Below, in pieces: positions 1 to 10,689 of a stretch of DNA of 64,000 nt (positions within the stretch are counted from its first letter, which is position 1; every line of letters starts with the position of its first letter). The notes under the pieces were generated by a model. That model did no database searches and was not told the DNA's origin. It saw only the letters and a program-made list of their open reading frames with translations. The position numbers and the translations under genes are program-made. Origin of the DNA: Hermatobates lingyangjiaoensis (taxonomy: Eukaryota; Arthropoda; Insecta; Hemiptera; Hermatobatidae); assembly GCA_026182355.1 (NCBI GenBank), contig JAPFBL010000117.1, positions 797,501 to 861,500 of the forward strand, in the 5' to 3' direction.

Positions 1-2205
1 TTCAATAATTCTATATAAAAGACATAGTGTAAAAACAAATTTTAAAACCGGAATAGTTAATTCAAGCACGCTGGGAAAGAAGCTTCGTATAGTCAATATT
101 TGTCTTTCTTCTCTCATTTCTGATAACTATGATTCATTAAGTTTAAAGCGAGTGATGAATCACACTTCGTAAATATATGTGCTAATTTAGTATAATTTTA
201 CTATAAGTGAAGTATAGTGATAATGGAAAAAAATAGATTTTGTCGGATATACATGTTTTGATTCCCCGAAGTCCTTTTTTGACATCTTCCCGATGATGCC
301 TGCTTGTGTGTGTGTGTGTGTGGATGGGTGGGCTGGTATGCAAAAGTTTGTGGGTATGCTACAAATTTTAGATGGATCAAATTAATATATTTTTTACAAA
401 TAGCAGGCCATGTAGTGTTTCTTCTAAACTACTAATTCAAGCCTCATGGAATTTTCGTGCTATAATTAAAGAGACAAATAGAATACGAAAAAAAATACTG
501 ACAATTTTTAAAACAACTGGAAAGATTTTGTCGAACAGAATGCCGTATTTTTTACTTATGAATGAATCTGAAAGCTTAAATTCCAGTTGCCGCAAAGAGT
601 AATGCACCTATAAAAACTGAAAATTCATCTTGAAACAATAGACCACATACTGTACTTATCGGATTTATTCTGATACCTGATTATTTAAATGTTTCCAGAT
701 ACCAGTATTTAAATAAATAGATTTTTAATTGAAGTGATTTTAAAATATAATCCAATGAGCTGATGAATTTAAAAAACTTCTTATCATATTTTGTCTTAAC
801 TATATTATAATATTTAAAAAAAAATGGATATTCAACTTTTAAATCTCGCTTGGAATTAATTTTGACTTGGTTGTATAAATATATCACAATAATGGCATTT
901 GATCAGGTATATCTACTAAGCAAACAGGTGGCATCAAATAAAATTGTGGAAGACAATGGTGATGTAAAATCCTGCTGAAGAGATGTCTACATAATATTAC
1001 AGTCCCCTGCGCAATTACAATAATTCTTACAAACCTACTACTATTATAAATTAGGGGATTTATAATTAAGGTAATTAATTATATTCATCCCTCGTAACTT
1101 TCTGTAACTTTCATTTTTTTCTCTTATCCTAAATTAATTAATGAAAATTAAAATCATAATCTGTACATGAAATATACTGTTTTATATTTGGTTCTAGTTT
1201 TTTGTCGATTAATGTCAAGTACTTCATGTATTATTTTGCATTTTATTTGCATTCAGTTTATAGTTGTTTGATAAATATTAATAAGTTTTTTCATAATAAA
1301 GTATTCACAAATTTAATTAAAATGAATAAATTTGAATGAAAAACATTAAGTTGAATCAATATTGATTCCATGAAAAAGTTTTTCAAAAAAGTTGCTAGAA
1401 TAATAGACGATGAACCGAATTTTAAATGAATTGTTTTCCAATGAAGGGAAGAAATATTTATGTTGTGTTCAATAAAGTCCTGAGAGGAATCTCGCTTCAA
1501 CACATGATTAATGCAGGCACTTCGTTACAGTCCAAACCAGAGTTCTGGAGATAGACATAACAGATTAACACCAGCTAGATGTAACCGCTACAGCCATTGG
1601 TTACTGTTAATTCTACTTCGTACTGATATCTCCAGAGACCAATCATTTCGACACTACCTTTAAATGAACACAACATCAAAAATCAGATTTGCTCAAATAT
1701 TGAAATGCCAATAAATAAATTAGGATTTTAATAAGACAATATAATATTTAACATAATCGTTTTATACAATTTGAAATAATTATGCACTGCTATTGACTTA
1801 ACATGATGTTGTGAAGTTCATATCAACAGTACAAGAACAAATAAACTGATATTCAACGATTTCTCTTTGTTCTTGTTTTCAAAAAAGTCATATAATGATT
1901 TAGAAAATATTTCTACTACATACTCTAGTATATGTGAATTTAATTTAGGCATATATTTTTAATAAATTTCATTTTGAGGGATGTATAATACCTTTTTGAT
2001 ATTTACGAACACAAAAACATTTCTTATTTATTAAGTTTCATGTTTAGTATATGATTGTTCTGGATATCTACATACTTTATTTTTACAATCTTCAGAGCAA
2101 AACCAAGATTAATTAGAAGATTTAGATATAGTCAAAGATAAAGAGATATTGTAGAGAAATATTTTTTACCGAATTTTACATATTTTTTACCGAATCACTT
2201 TACAT
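1..2205. other. AT-rich stretch, no gene seen
   Basis: No reading frame in this stretch looks like a conserved protein; the short open frames are low-complexity and overlap on both strands. It holds a (TG)n tract near 301-321. It also holds an imperfect inverted repeat at about 1533-1640, where a TCTGGAGATA-type arm is mirrored by TATCTCCAGA. I recognise nothing else. Confidence 0.6.
301..321. repeat. (TG)n microsatellite
   Basis: A short pure GT dinucleotide run lies in AT-rich DNA and continues into a GGATGGGTGGG stretch. Confidence 0.9.
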
Positions 2206-2476
2206 ATTATCTCCATAAAAAGATTTCACATAAACACGTGAAATAACAATCAATGATCAAACCACAATAAGAAATGGGAAAACAAGACTAATATCTTTCA
2301 ACCATAACCAGCGGTCTTCGTTAGAGTCAAAAACCCAACTGAAACACTAGATGCAGAAAACATCTCGTGTTTCAGTTGGATTTTTGACTCTGACGAAGAC
2401 CGCTTGTTACGGTTGAAAGATCTTCGTCTTGTTTTCCCATTTCTTATTGTGGTTTGATAATTGATTATCTCCATAA
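2206..2476 (-). mobile_element. Foldback insertion with 13-bp TSD (PLE-terminus-like)
   Basis: The 13-bp sequence attatctccataa occurs at 2206-2218 and again at 2464-2476. Between them lies a 245-bp insertion made of two inverted arms, roughly 2237-2354 and 2365-2463. The left end is complete: it starts AAAAAGATTTCAC and includes a terminal hairpin TTTCAC/GTGAAA. The right arm is truncated inside the mirror of this end, just after GTGGTTTGAT. The right arm carries a box GACGAAGA, a CCG/CGG hairpin with a seven-base loop, and then TTGAAA. This is the architecture shared by the other PLE-terminus fragments in the window. There is no coding sequence and no poly(A). The long, target-specific TSD argues for retrotransposition rather than cut-and-paste. 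Its assignment as a non-autonomous PLE derivative is inference. Confidence 0.8.
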
Positions 2477-4980
2477 TCGTATTACCTTCAAGAGAAGAAG
2501 TCTACGAAGCACAAAACTGAACATATTTAAATTTTAATTAGGAATCTATACTGATGTTAGGAAGCGAGTTGTATTTTTTTTAAATTTCCTTTTGTTCAAT
2601 CTGCTGCAGATAAGTCAAAGGGAATTTAAGTATTTAAAGGAAGTATTTCTGTTTATGAGTACAATTAAAGAAATGGATTAACTTATTAGTTGCCCAAATG
2701 GACATGCCATTATTTATGGAATTGCCTTTATATTAAATATTAATACTATCAATATAATTATATAGTAAAATATTCATTAGAAGTTAACTATTGATAGCAA
2801 AATTCATTAATAGCCAATTATTAATCGCACAACATATTGCAAAATATGTTTGTAATAAATTTTACTTTGATTTTCTTTACTCAGATGATTGATCATAACA
2901 TGAGTACTAAATACTAGCACGGCAGTAAATATCAATATAATATTGCCATGTTATGGCAATAACATGGTGCACATAGGTCATGATCTCTTAGTATAAAATT
3001 AATAACTGTAACTGTAATGCAGTTCTGAAATGTTATAAGACCTAACTCTACAGACAAAGGGTATGATGAATTCTGTTTTTAGTCGTTTGAATGAATTTAA
3101 TTATTAATAAAATATAACGCATGTTCTTAGACGGTTTTGTTTGAGTCTTAATAGTTATTTTTTTTTTAAATATTTATTAGAAAAAAAATAATTCTTGTCT
3201 GGATTACAATATTTTAAATATAGACTTATATCAACAGTATTTATGACGTGTGGCTCCTGAAATAGGAAACACATCTCTAAAAAATCTAGTAAAACTTAGA
3301 AAACTTCCCAGTTATTTATATATGTATGATTGTTACCATTTCTTTAATTGTTGTCGAGGTATCGTGCTCACCTTTAGTGTATAGGATGCCATATGATAAC
3401 ATTGTCCATGACTCTAGAATTGTAAAAACTATAGAGTCTCACTCACAATAAACAATGAGGAGGTTGTGGTCAACGGCTTTCTATTGTGCAATAGACTGAA
3501 AATGTCACAAGAATTGGCAGAACAAAAATGAACATTTTATTGAATATTTAGCTTCAAGTAGAATCACAAACAATTTTTTTTCAAATATTTGTAACATTAT
3601 TCATTTAAAAAAAAAAAAAAAAAAATCCAACATGCTAAGAAATACTGCATTCCTAATACTGTTGAGTTAAATATTAAACTTAAAATACGCTTAAGATAAA
3701 ACAATTAAAAAATGAATTCATCATCGCGGGAAACTTAGTTCCACCCATTCTTACACCAAGAAATATATTTTGTACGTGAAACAGAGGCAAAATCAAGGAA
3801 TACTGTATAAAACTACAAAATGTGAACCGTTCACCTAATAAATGTCTGTATTATTAAATTTAATCTGTATTATTAAATTTATCCCTTTTCAGTGAATACC
3901 AGGATCAGTAATCTGGTAGTCGAGAATGTCAGCACATAAGGAAACGGCAAACACTAATTATACACGTATTAAATTTTTTTTTTTTGACGACTTAATTTGA
4001 TAATTTTGCAAGACAAAATGTTTAAAATAAAAATTGCAGAAAATGAAATTTGTAACAGTGCTTGGCCTTTATGATGAAATTGTACCTAGAACATCACTTT
4101 ACTTGCATGAAATGAATATATGAGCCAAATGGGGCGTTATGGGAAACAGTTAACTACAGAAAAACGAAACTTTGCTGAAAAATCAACGAAGCATTAGTAA
4201 TCTAAAAAAAAAAAAAATCAATTAAATTCGATAACCACAAAGGGAAACAATATAGCTATAAAAATAAAAATCCACCTTGGAATAACTGTCAACTTGCCCT
4301 ACTTGTTGAATTTGTTTTCATTGGTTTAGCTATTTTTTACCAGAAAATCAAAAAGAGTTCATATTTTTCTAGTTCAATGATTTCAAGTTTGTTATAACTG
4401 ATGAAATGAATATAGCAATATTATCTAAAGGGAATCCTTAAATTTATTTTTGTGTTTTTCTAATCAATAACTGAATTGATTGTCAACTAGTTTGATATTA
4501 TGTTTACTGATAGCAATGTTGAGTGTAGGCTATTCCACATTTCCTTTTTACATATTTTACAGCATGTAACTTTTACATATTTAAAAGTAGGCGCAATCTA
4601 AAATATCATTTTCTGTCATGTAATTATTGATACCACATTAGTTTGTCATTAGCATATACACGGAGGGTATGGCTCGTTAAAGTGTCCAACGAAATATAAA
4701 AAACAGAACTTCTTTTATATCATTAACACGTCATTTTATTTAGTAATGAACAATATCTTTTAGATTTTTTACCCATAATTTATTATGAATATCTGTAAAA
4801 AAATGTGATCTTCTAACTAAAATTGAATATAATTTATTATTTATAATGGTCAACACAAACCTTATATGTTATTAACAATTTTAAACTACAGCACAGTGAA
4901 AAAAAAAAAACTTTTTTCTTTATGTGATCATGTTTTTGACCTATCACGTACATATATAAACATAGAAGCCTAATGTTATT
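2477..4980. other. AT-rich stretch, no gene seen
   Basis: This stretch contains poly(A)/poly(T) runs (for example near 3606-3625, 3967-3983 and 4205-4217) and a short tandem duplication near 3842-3880. No convincing coding potential or recognisable element was found. Confidence 0.55.
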
Positions 4981-5185
4981 TCGAAGTGGTACGTTATAAA
5001 AGGATGGCTGTGTGGGGGTAGAAAAGGAGATGCCATAGGCGTGTTATTGGCCCTGCTCCAGATCCAAACCTGCCTCTCACACACTCTGCGCCGCCCAAAC
5101 CACCCCGCTATATTCTTATTCTGTCCAGATCTGTAAATTTGAGCCAGGTCTTCTCCCCTTTGCTTACCATTCATGGCACGCACTG
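4981..5185. other. GC-elevated island of unknown function
   Basis: About 200 bp are visibly richer in G and C than the surrounding AT desert, with stretches such as CTCTGCGCCGCCCAAACC. A minus-strand open frame of 79 codons crosses it but resembles no family I know. It could be a conserved regulatory element, an exon remnant or an old transposon piece; the sequence alone does not decide. Confidence 0.3.
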
Positions 5186-5380
5186 CCTTTATACGTATGA
5201 ATCCCTACTGCTCTTCATGATAAATCTGACAAAATGTTTTTCCTATTGAGAAACTTGATGTGGAATAACATATGTCAAAAATGGCTCTTTACTAGATCTT
5301 TTTCTTTACTAATTCACATTCCTCCAACATCATGTTTAAAATTTATTATGAGTTATATATATTGATGTTTCATAAATATT

Positions 5381-5440
5381 TGTCATAGAGCTATGGACAA
5401 TTTTTGTTTTGTTTATATTTTAAATGCACCCTTCTTTTGA
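5381..5440 (+). repeat. 60-bp dispersed direct repeat, copy 1
   Basis: The segment starting TGTCATAGAGCTATGGACAA is repeated almost exactly at 6643-6702 in the same orientation. Only a few bases differ, and both copies end near CACCCTTC-TTTGA. No terminal structure or TSD was seen. Confidence 0.8.
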
Positions 5441-6642
5441 TATGAAAATACATTTTTTTTTCAATAAACAATTTTACAAATTACTTTGACAACTTCTACT
5501 TTTTTATGGCCAATAACTAATCAAGTGAATATTTGTTCTTAAAGCAGAGGAACTGTAACTGTTTATGGTTTTGACAACATCAGTAACGCTAACTTTACAT
5601 CAAACTCTTAAAGCTTAAAAGGAATACACAACGTAGCGATATACTCTATTTCCATTCAAAGATCTCTTCGGTTGACCTTAACTGGTGATTATCTGGGTGG
5701 GTGTCGAGAATAAAGCAGGATACTTGATTCACCTGGTCACTTGAAGTACGGATTTGTTAAGCCTCATCCATTAGAAAGTAGTTAGTCCTCCTGTTTTGTT
5801 AATTGAATAATTGGTTAAGTTTTAAAGTCAAAATTTGGAGTTACCAATTTGTTTGTTTCATTATTCCAATTTCATAATCCACTTTCTTGTCCTTTTGTGA
5901 ATATCAATTCATCGAACAAAACTTTAAACTATATAAAACGTAAATCAAAGTGATACATTTTCTATCTGTGCTCCTTTCATATAGTGACAGGAGACAGGAA
6001 AGTATTATTTCCAAGTATCATTACAACAATGGTGTTTACCTTCACCAAAACAGGTAAAATTTCTAGATTTGTCCATTGAATTAAAACATGTTTTTACTCA
6101 CTTTGGACTTCATAACACTCTATTGAGCAAGTAAAATAAGAAAAATTAATAAATGAGATACTGGCATAAAAGATTCAAACAAGACACAGCAAGTTTCAAC
6201 TGAAAAATTTATATGGAAAACTTTCAATGTCACACTAACTTAAAAGTAAGCCTCAAATAACATAGGGCATAGGTGAAGCAAGCAGAAAATCTACTTAAAA
6301 TATACCCGCCTTATAAGACCATGAACTTCATTTAAATGAAAGGCTAAATACTTAATTAAGTATACTTTACAGAATTATGACTAAAGAATTGATGTTGAGG
6401 GATAGATGTTAAAAAAACCAGCATTGGTTTGAGATGTGCAACTCATAAAAATTCCTGAATGACCGATTAATAGTTTGAGGGGCAGTACCGTATTTATTTA
6501 TCAGAGCAATCTATTTAATCTTAATATCTTCATTAATACACTTAATATAATCTATGATTTATTAACAGTTTTCCTTGCATCAACTTTTAATTCACATGTC
6601 ATCACCTTATTTTCAAGTTAAGTGTAATCAGTGAGCCATAGT
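5441..6642. other. AT-rich stretch between direct repeats
   Basis: No gene or known element was recognised. It is bounded by the two copies of a 60-bp direct repeat. Confidence 0.5.
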
Positions 6643-6702
6643 TGTCATAGAGCTATGGACAATTTTTGTTTTGTTTATATTTTAAATACACCCTTCGTTT
6701 GA
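6643..6702 (+). repeat. 60-bp dispersed direct repeat, copy 2
   Basis: Near-identical to 5381-5440, about 1.26 kb downstream and in the same orientation. Confidence 0.8.
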
Positions 6703-8250
6703 AATAACGTTATTTCATCTCTCATTTGTCTTTTAGTTTGTCTTCTCATTTGCATATCATTGTTATTTTAATTAAACTTTGTTAATTAAGAAATCCTGTA
6801 CATAAACTAAAAGTTTTCTTGTAATAGTTATTACAAGTTACTATCATTGATAGTTATTTTCCTTCTATTATTGTTGAAGAATAATGCAGAATATTTTATT
6901 TACACATTAATGTTTTTCTTGAATTAAGGGTTAATGATAAGAGTTGTCATAGGTGCTCTGATTAAAACAGTCTTAATAATACCAAATTCAATTTTGAAAA
7001 TATCTGTAGTACATTACTAATGAAATTAGAGTTTTCAATTCGGCTTTTAGAAATGATAGAGATGTGAATAATAGAGATAAATAGATAGAAAGAGAGAGTG
7101 AGGAATAGAGGATGGTGGCAGAGAGTGTGAGCGAGCAAGTGAGATGGAAACAAAGGCAGCGAGCGAGGCCTTTGCGGCTGACCACAAGAAGTGACAAAAG
7201 CAAACGCCCTTCACCCTAGCTTTGCTCTTGTTCTCCTTCCCTTTGCTTAACTCATCACTTCTTTAAAACTAAATTAACGTTATTTAAAAACAACTAACAA
7301 CTTCAAAGTTTTGTATTATTTCTAAAAAATTGTTAAATCCAAAATAATAATATATTACTAGTATCCTAAATTGTTTTAATGTTTTCAAATTATTCATTAT
7401 GACTGTAAAAAAAATCTAAATTAACACCAGTCTGCTGACTCAAAAATTATGAAGGTACAAAATGAAATGTAAAAGTCAAATAATGCGCTATGAGATAAAG
7501 AATTATTACCATATACACCTTCGTACACTGCATCTACAAAAATATCATTTGCAGAAACCCTGGAAAACCTTTGTCAACAATAGATACTAGAATATCTCTT
7601 TCAATAGATACTCAGATTGAACTTCAGCAAGAAAGACAAAAGGTCCAATGATTAAAAAATGAAAACCGCAGATTACATCTCCAGAAATACAAGGAGAATC
7701 TCAAAAATATATGTATCAGAAAAGAAGTAAGAATATTTCCAACAATATTTATATTTTCACAGAATGCTTTATTATACTATATTTATAATTGTAGTGTTAG
7801 TATCTATAGTTCTATTGGTGTCAACACTCTAAAATATTTCCAATATTATTCACATGTCACATTTTTACTTGTATTAGACAAACTTCTTATAGAAATTATA
7901 ACATACAAACCAGAAAATTCTTGTAACTTGTAGGTGATGAATGAAGAAATTTTAATGAAAAGGAGAGGACCTTTTCTGTATGAAAAATAATGAGGCCGCG
8001 AGAGTTCCTGGAAGGTTGTTTTATCTAAAAACAGCCATATATATTATGAAACTACATCAACTAGGTTATTTGAAAATGTCGTTTTATTTCATAGCTTGCA
8101 GGTGTATTTTTTAATGATGTCATAGTCAAGATGTTTTACAATTAACATTTGTTGTACTATTATCCACATTCTGACTATGACAGTCATAGCCTCAAATAAC
8201 ATGCATTTCGTAACATTAAGATTTTTAAGATCCATTTATTCATTTAACTG
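6703..8250. other. Non-coding stretch with one GC-elevated island
   Basis: This is mostly AT-rich and featureless. The part at about 7085-7260 stands out: purine-rich on the plus strand, then pyrimidine-rich. It contains AACAAAGG, TGACCACAAG and CTTTGCTC-type words, which resemble SOX/TCF and RUNX sites. Short words like these are weak evidence. Confidence 0.35.
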
Positions 8251-8256
8251 AACTGT

Positions 8257-8380
8257 TAGTTGAGTTTTGACTTTGCCGAATAGTGCTTATAACGGTTGAA
8301 AGATCATAGCCTTTTTTCTCATTTCTTACTGTGGTTTGAACATTGATTGTTATTTCACGTGTTTATTGTGAACTCTTAAT
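8257..8380 (+). mobile_element. Single diverged copy of the foldback family terminus
   Basis: This matches one arm of the 2.2-kb insertion: a GTTGAGTTTTGACT leader, a degenerate GCTTATAACGG hairpin, TTGAAAGATC, a CATTTCTTACTGTGGTTTGA block, and the terminal hairpin with CACGTGTTTATTGTG. It is more diverged than the other copies and no TSD is visible. Confidence 0.7.
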
Positions 8381-8419
8381 ATATATACTTTAACACATAG
8401 GAAAGAACAGAGAAACCTA

Positions 8420-8530
8420 CTACAGAACTTACTGCTTCCTGATATTTCGACATCCGTCGTCATCGGGAAGAAGTGCGATGTACTCGCGTTTAGAAGCAAA
8501 CTGCTTCACACATATATATATATACAATTA
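8420..8530 (-). mobile_element. PLE-type terminus with hammerhead-like motif
   Basis: Read on the minus strand, a CGATGA box (8460-8465) is followed by a GAC/GTC hairpin, GAAA (8455-8458) and a GTAAGT motif (8427-8432). The fragment ends in (TA)n at about 8514-8523. It belongs to a different sequence family from the 2.2-kb foldback but has the same order of parts. Confidence 0.6.
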
Positions 8531-8569
8531 AATAAAACGGTCCAGCGGACTTTTTTTTAAATAAAATAA

Positions 8570-8730
8570 ATTCAAAACGAAGGAAACACACAGAAAGACA
8601 CAGATATAACTCACATCGATATTTCAACCATCGTCGTCATCAAGAGGTGTGAAGAGCGAAGAGCGAAGAGTCACGCAGGAATACAGGGCAGAAAGTGACT
8701 CTTTTTTATTTCATTTCTATGTTTGACGGT
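8570..8730 (-). mobile_element. Second PLE-type terminus with hammerhead-like motif
   Basis: On the minus strand TTGATGA (8638-8644) leads into a GAC/GTT hairpin, GAAA (8622-8625) and GTGAGT (8609-8614). A GAGCGAA heptad is repeated beside it. It is related in layout, but not closely in sequence, to the copy at 8420-8530. Confidence 0.55.
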
Positions 8731-8744
8731 TTATTTTAAGTGTA

Positions 8745-8937
8745 TACATATATTATATGTATTTAAAAACTCTATGTCTGATTTCACTTGATTAAACTTC
8801 ATCGAAAATTTTTCTAAATTTCGAAAAAAAAAATATTCGATGAAGGTAAATCAAGTGGAATCAGACATAAAGTTTTTAAATGCATGTATTCAAGAAGGTG
8901 CTCCTAACTTTTACTAATATATATATATATATATACA
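8745..8937 (+). pseudogene. PLE ORF N-terminal fragment, inverted pair, ending in (TA)n
   Basis: About 45-bp arms (8756-8805 and 8838-8885) face each other. The right arm translates to residues like SDIKFLNACIQEGAPNFY and then runs into (TA)n. This FLNxCIxEG-PNF pattern recurs in the other N-terminal PLE fragments here (9.05, 9.15, 13.9, 22.3 and 43.65 kb). The role of this conserved N-terminal stretch upstream of the reverse transcriptase is not known to me. The copy is far too short to work. Confidence 0.6.
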
Positions 8938-9085
8938 CGTTTTGTTAAAAGTAATGCCCAATTTAACTTTTACACTTTTTCTTATCCGTTTTTCAAGTGA
9001 TCTCATACTTGACTTCCATATTTGGGCATTACATTTAACAAAACGTGTATAAATGAAGGCCTGCTTCCCAAATATACGAACTTTC

Positions 9086-9130
<45 letters not shown>
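8938..9130. pseudogene. PLE N-terminal fragments, inverted, beside (TA)n
   Basis: Two arms with CACGTTTTGTTAAA / TTTAACAAAACGTG face each other. On the minus strand 8937-9008 reads MRSLEKRIRKSVKVKLGIT and then FNKTC. On the plus strand 9035-9085 reads FNKTCINEGLLPKYTNF and then an Ile-Tyr run translated from the (TA)n at about 9089-9127. The two halves together resemble one continuous PLE N-terminus broken by an inversion. Confidence 0.65.
9089..9127. repeat. (TA)n microsatellite
   Basis: A long pure TA run bordered on both sides by PLE N-terminal fragments. Confidence 0.95.
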
Positions 9131-9131
<1 letters not shown>

Positions 9132-9319
9132 AAAATTTGGAAGCAGTCCTTCATTTAAGCATATTTCATCACTAAGCATATGACTGGAAGCCAGTTGAAA
9201 CATGTCGGTTCCCACTTAATTAACATTCTCCAACGTTTGGATGAAGGAAAGAAGAAGGTATTCAGAAACCTTGAAAAACGGGTGAAGAAAATGATATCAG
9301 TGAAATACGGTCAGTTGTT

Positions 9320-9325
<6 letters not shown>
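9130..9325. pseudogene. Further PLE N-terminal fragments flanking (TA)n
   Basis: From about 9130 to 9180 the minus strand reads DEICLNEGLLPNFTN directly out of the (TA)n tract. From 9180 the plus strand reads residues ending RLDEGKKKVFRNLEKRVKKM before another (TA)n. The LExRxKK and CxNEGLLPxxTN signatures match the other N-terminal fragments in the window. Confidence 0.6.
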
Positions 9326-9375
<50 letters not shown>

Positions 9376-9415
9376 TTGGGAAATGATAGTTATATTGTTT
9401 TATAAAATTCTCATG

Positions 9416-9446
<31 letters not shown>
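9324..9446. repeat. Two (TA)n tracts separated by about 45 bp
   Basis: Long TA runs at about 9324-9369 and 9416-9446 separate a PLE N-terminal fragment from the next PLE terminus. Confidence 0.9.
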
Positions 9447-9450
<4 letters not shown>

Positions 9451-9650
9451 GGCTGCACTGCGTGTCATTGTATCGCACCAGTTTACATCGGCCAGTGGAC
9501 GCATTTACGTCTCCGTTCCTTCATTCTTTCTCCTTTTATTTTCTTTCTTTCTACTCTCCTGAAGACGGCAAGACGCCGAAATTATCGAGATTCGTGAGTG
9601 TTCGTCCTTTTTCTTGTGTTCTTTAGCTGTAACTTTAATTATATATATAT
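9447..9650 (+). mobile_element. PLE-type terminus, family of the 24.2-kb foldback
   Basis: This carries CTGAAGA (9559-9565), a GGC/GCC hairpin, GAAA (9578-9581) and GTGAGT (9594-9599), and ends GCTGTAACTTTAATTA before a TA-rich tract. The same sequence is present inverted at 24137-24300 and partly at 24305-24385. A 175-codon minus-strand frame through it is a shadow with no protein-like conservation. Confidence 0.7.
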
Positions 9651-9659
9651 TATATATAT

Positions 9660-10570
9660 AATATATATAAATTGTATACCAAGAAGGATACTGAAAAAGT
9701 AAAATACGCATAGTTAAAACTGTATTATGGATTATACGCAGAATAAAGAGCACAAAGAGTTTTGTCATGAGGTTCGGTTGGCAGACTTGAAGAAGGGCAT
9801 GCAAGTTGGTTGTGGTTTTAGAAAGGTGAACGTCAGTGTCTTTCACCAAAATGCTCACGAAACGGGAGATGGGTAATGGAATTAAGTGGGAGACAAAGGT
9901 TGATGTGGTGAGGAAATTAATTAATGAGGATGCCTGTGGGTCTCGGCCTAATAACCCTATCCTTCTTAGGCCTACCTCAAACATGGCACTCAAAAACCGA
10001 TTCCTACTCATTACACATTTAAGTCTCGCCACCTCTTTGCTTCGTACAAAACATTAGCGCCTCCTTTCATTTATAAGTTACATGTGCTATTTAACTCAAC
10101 AACTATGGTGCCTGTGATTAGTGTCACTGTAAATGTCATACGGTAAAATATATACTAAACCCAAAAGATTTCAAACAATGGTTGTATTCACAGAACATTC
10201 CAATACATATTTCAGATCAAAGGCAAATTAGAAAACAACAGATTGTTGACCAGGTCTTATGAAGAATAGGATAGGTTTGATTAGTTATGAAGGAGGTAGA
10301 AGTAGGAACATGATTGGTGATAAGGTAAGTAAGACAACCAAAAGATCTCAATTGAGTTATACTATCAGCAGAAATGAGAGGCTTTAAAAAACAGGTATGT
10401 CAAAAGACAGATTTAAAATCAGTAGGTTTACGGTAGGAGATAGAACCTCCCTATAGATAAAAAAAGTATAGGAGAGTAAAGAAGGTATAAGGAAAATCTC
10501 CATGATGAAGGATTATGGTTACTACTAATCATACTTAGTAGTAATTATGTATGTTATATAATTACATACA
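9660..10570. other. Non-coding stretch, no gene seen
   Basis: The base composition at 9720-10060 is less AT-biased and overlapping frames run on both strands, but I recognise no family. Confidence 0.45.
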
Positions 10571-10687
10571 TATATAACATACAATGATCAAACAAGATCT
10601 TAGTCTTGTTTTCCCATTTTCTTATTGTGGTTTGATCATTGATTGTTATTTCACGTGTTTATGTGAAATCTTTTTATATAACATACA
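10571..10687 (+). mobile_element. Short foldback-family insertion with 13-bp TSD
   Basis: The sequence tatataacataca is present at 10571-10583 and 10675-10687. The 91-bp insert begins with ATGATCAAA, which is the mirror of TTTGATCAT inside it. It then contains CTTAGTCTTGTTTTCCCATT, the GTGGTTTGATC block and the complete 3' end with hairpin TTTCAC/GTGAAA and CTTTT. The intact right end and a nine-base inverted left end are the same asymmetry seen at 2.2 and 32.1 kb. Confidence 0.85.
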
Positions 10688-10689
10688 TA

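Noticed and set aside
1533..1640. Inverted repeat as a MITE
   Set aside because: Arms are short and imperfect and no target duplication is visible.
9505..10032. 175-codon minus-strand open frame
   Set aside because: It runs across a PLE terminus and a TA tract with no domain, and overlaps another frame on the opposite strand.
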